From: Amborella trichopoda
Lineage: Eukaryota; Streptophyta; Magnoliopsida; Amborellales; Amborellaceae
DNA length: 64,000 nucleotides
Direction of reading: 5' to 3'
Assembly: GCF_000471905.2 (NCBI RefSeq)
Contig: NW_006498608.1
Location: 6,466,920-6,530,919, forward strand
The position numbers and the translations under genes are program-made. The notes under the pieces were generated by a model. It was not told where the DNA came from and ran no database searches. It was given only the letters and a program-made list of their open reading frames with translations. The number at the start of each line of letters is the position of its first letter. Position 1 is the first letter of the stretch. This document shows, in pieces, positions 61,930-64,000 of this stretch.

Positions 61930-62335
61930 ATAGGATGAGGTTTCTATAGGGCCTAGGTTCTATGAAAACAAACTAAAGCCTCCCTTCAATTCCTCATCCG
62001 GAAAGCACTTTTGGCAGTAGAAATCTCCATGATGGCTCTAAAATCATATTCCAATAACAACAATAAAATTTGAAACTAAATAAATGGTATTCGTATCCAG
62101 GATATATAAACACTTATTTTTTAGGATTAAATGGACGATCTAGATAATTTGTTACAATATATACCATTTTTAGAGCTTGAAAATATATTTTTTTTTACAA
62201 CCATAATCTTCAAGCCAAGATGATCGATGTAAAAGTTTTATAATGCTTGAATTGCAATTTTTGATGAGTTATAAAGTGAGGCTTTACTTGTTTTGATAAG
62301 GTTGTAGCCTTATCAAACTATTTTCCATTAGCTTA
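61930..62335. mobile_element. MITE-like element, family A variant (copy 13)
   Basis: Left end TTTCTATAGGGCCTAGGTTC; right end TTTGATAAGGTTGTAGCCTT. The core ATGGACGATCTAGATAATTT and TTTTTTTTACAACCATAATC is shared with the 17165 and 52490 copies. Confidence 0.55.
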
Positions 62336-62509
62336 TATTCTACTCTAAAATTTAGCCTTATGTGCAAGCAAAATATTATAATATAAGGAATCATGGAGAA
62401 CACATCATCGCTATTCGGTGAATTATTAATATTTATGCGGGCTATGGAGGACACATCATTACTTGTTTTGGTAATTGCTTATGAATCTATTGCATAATTT
62501 TTTTTATGT

Positions 62510-63576
62510 TCCCAATAAAGATGATCAATTGGTGTAGGAACTCAAAGCATCGCGGGATTTTTCAGCTAAGTCTATCTATTGACTGCTACATGAGGAGAAT
62601 CACATAGCGATTGATCATAGTTTAGCAAGAATTTGGAATTTACAGGAGTTGTTTTTTGTGGGTAGCTCTTAAAAAAAAGTTGTCTATTATGGATAACCTT
62701 CGTAATAGATGTTTCATAATTGTCAATGTTTTTAGGCTATGTTTGAGGGATAATGAAAGTGTGGACCATATTCTTTTATATTGTCCTTTTACTCTAAGCA
62801 TGTGGGATTGTTATAGAAAATTATTAAATCTAAATATCATGATCCCACAAAGCCTAGAGTTGATCCTCTGTCAATGGATGAACCCTGGTCTATCGAAAAT
62901 TGGCTATGGATAGCTTTATAGGTGAGCACTATTTGTAATATTTGGAAATAGATAAATATAATAACATTTGAAGGGACACAAAGTGAGATTGAAGTTTTGA
63001 AGTCTAACACCTTAGCAACAACAGCTGAATAGTTTTCAACAAACAAGGATTGTAAGTTTATCCCAAAATTGCATATTTTTTAGAACTCATATGAAGTTGC
63101 TAAGTTTAATGACGAACATACTAAAACGCTATTTGGATGCCTTTTCATGAAAATTACTTAAAACTCAACTTTGATAGATGATCGATTGGAAACTAGGGCT
63201 AGCAGGTTATGGTGGTACCATTAGAAATCATATAGGTTGTTACAAATTCACCTACTCGGAACGATGTGGACATACAACAGTGAATGGAGCTAAGGCAACA
63301 GCTCTTTTAGAGAATATAAAGATAATAAAAAACCTCGAGGGCCAAAAGATGATTTAAGGTGATTCAAGCAATATCATTGCTTGGGCAAAAGACAAAAATT
63401 AAGCCACCTTGGAGATTATGCAGCATTTTCGATGAAATCTTTTCATTTTAAGTAATAGTTTTTTGAGTTATCTCATTGTTTTAGGGAGGCTAATATAGAA
63501 GCTGATGCGTTAGCAAAGGGTGGTGTGCACCAACATTCATTGGTGATAACATCATTTTCTTTTTGAACCTCCTTGT
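62510..63576 (+). mobile_element. L1-type LINE 3' fragment (zinc finger and RNase H)
   Basis: The + strand frame at 62656-62913 carries the reverse-transcriptase-associated zinc-binding motif ESVDHILLYCPFTLSMWD. Further on are RNase H pieces: GYGGTIRNHIG near 63205, GDSSNIIAWAKDKN near 63360, and CFREANIEADALAKGG near 63480. Stops separate them. The upstream reverse transcriptase is missing. Confidence 0.75.
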
Positions 63577-63695
63577 AATCATTTATGGGTAAATGAAATT
63601 CATAGTAACTGATTTCAATAAATATGAGCTAGGAGAAATCATTTATGGGTAAATGAAATTCATAGTAACTGATTTCAAAAAATATGAGCTAGGAG
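63577..63695. repeat. Tandem duplication, 60-bp unit
   Basis: AATCATTTATGGGTAAATGA through ATATGAGCTAGGAG occurs at 63577-63636 and again at 63637-63695, differing at one clear position (CAATAAAT / CAAAAAAT). Confidence 0.95.
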
Positions 63696-63756
63696 GGACC
63701 CATTATAACAAGCCACCATCCTATGATGAAACCCATTTAATCTCCATAGCAACGCT

Positions 63757-63980
63757 CATCGTTTCAATGGACAATGATGAACCATATACTATTATTTCTC
63801 TTAAGAAATACAGCCAGTTCCATTGTATTTTAAGCCTTCAAGTTAATATTCTAATGATCCAAGAGGATCATCATTTCAATGGACAATGATGAATCATATA
63901 CTATTATTTCTCTTAAGAAATACAGCCAGTTCCATTGTATTTTAAGCCTTCAAGTTAATATTCTAATGATCCAAGAGGAT
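63757..63980. repeat. Tandem duplication, 112-bp unit
   Basis: CATCGTTTCAATGGACAATG to GATCCAAGAGGAT at 63757-63868 is repeated at 63869-63980 with about two substitutions (CATCG/CATCA, GAACC/GAATC). Confidence 0.95.
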
Positions 63981-64000
63981 TGACAATAAATTATTATTGT

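Noticed and set aside
1-64000. tRNA, rRNA or miRNA genes
   Set aside because: No tRNA A/B-box pairs with a fold, no rRNA segments, and no convincing miRNA hairpin other than transposon foldbacks could be supported by eye.

Overview
The window is nuclear DNA from a flowering plant. It is AT-rich, its genes have many GT-AG introns, it is full of CT/GA microsatellites, and non-LTR retrotransposons, MITE-like elements and Mutator/hAT-type elements sit between and inside genes. The species cannot be told from the sequence. There are three assembly gaps (21522-22087, 32780-32799, 51001-51093).

Three host genes can be built exon by exon with consistent reading phase. (1) The 3' four exons of a MANNAN SYNTHESIS-RELATED (MSR)-type putative O-fucosyltransferase on the + strand (224-4424; the 5' end lies outside the window). 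(2) A complete 10-exon choline monooxygenase (CMO)-type chloroplast Rieske oxygenase on the + strand (8190-14282, 422 aa). (3) A complete 33-exon autoinhibited plasma-membrane Ca2+-ATPase of the ACA8/9/10 type on the - strand (57644 down to 21307, 1086 aa). The ATPase covers more than half of the window. Its exons are short, and three introns of 5-8 kb have been inflated by transposable elements.

Layout: 1-5.2 kb MSR gene and 3' flank; 5.2-8.1 kb intergenic with MITE-like repeats that run up to the CMO start; 8.2-14.3 kb CMO; 14.4-21.1 kb repeat-rich spacer ending in a well-delimited Mutator-like element just past the ATPase stop codon; 21.3-57.6 kb ATPase; 57.6-58.3 kb its CT/GA-rich leader and promoter; 58.3-64 kb gene-free repeats (LINE remnants, a hAT-type element with its 8-bp target duplication, MITEs and recent tandem duplications).

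The three genes are not a pathway cluster: cell-wall glycan biosynthesis, glycine-betaine synthesis and calcium export are unrelated jobs. CMO and the ATPase are convergently transcribed across a repeat spacer. I found no undescribed multi-gene system. The most interesting material is the transposon biology: two non-autonomous Mutator-like elements with long TIRs and 9-bp target duplications (one carrying an internal tandem array), a MITE-like family present about 13 times, and a probable non-autonomous LTR element with an unidentified codon-like interior and a cluster of GAATC..GATTC palindromes. Two GC-AG introns, one in CMO and one in the ATPase, also stand out.
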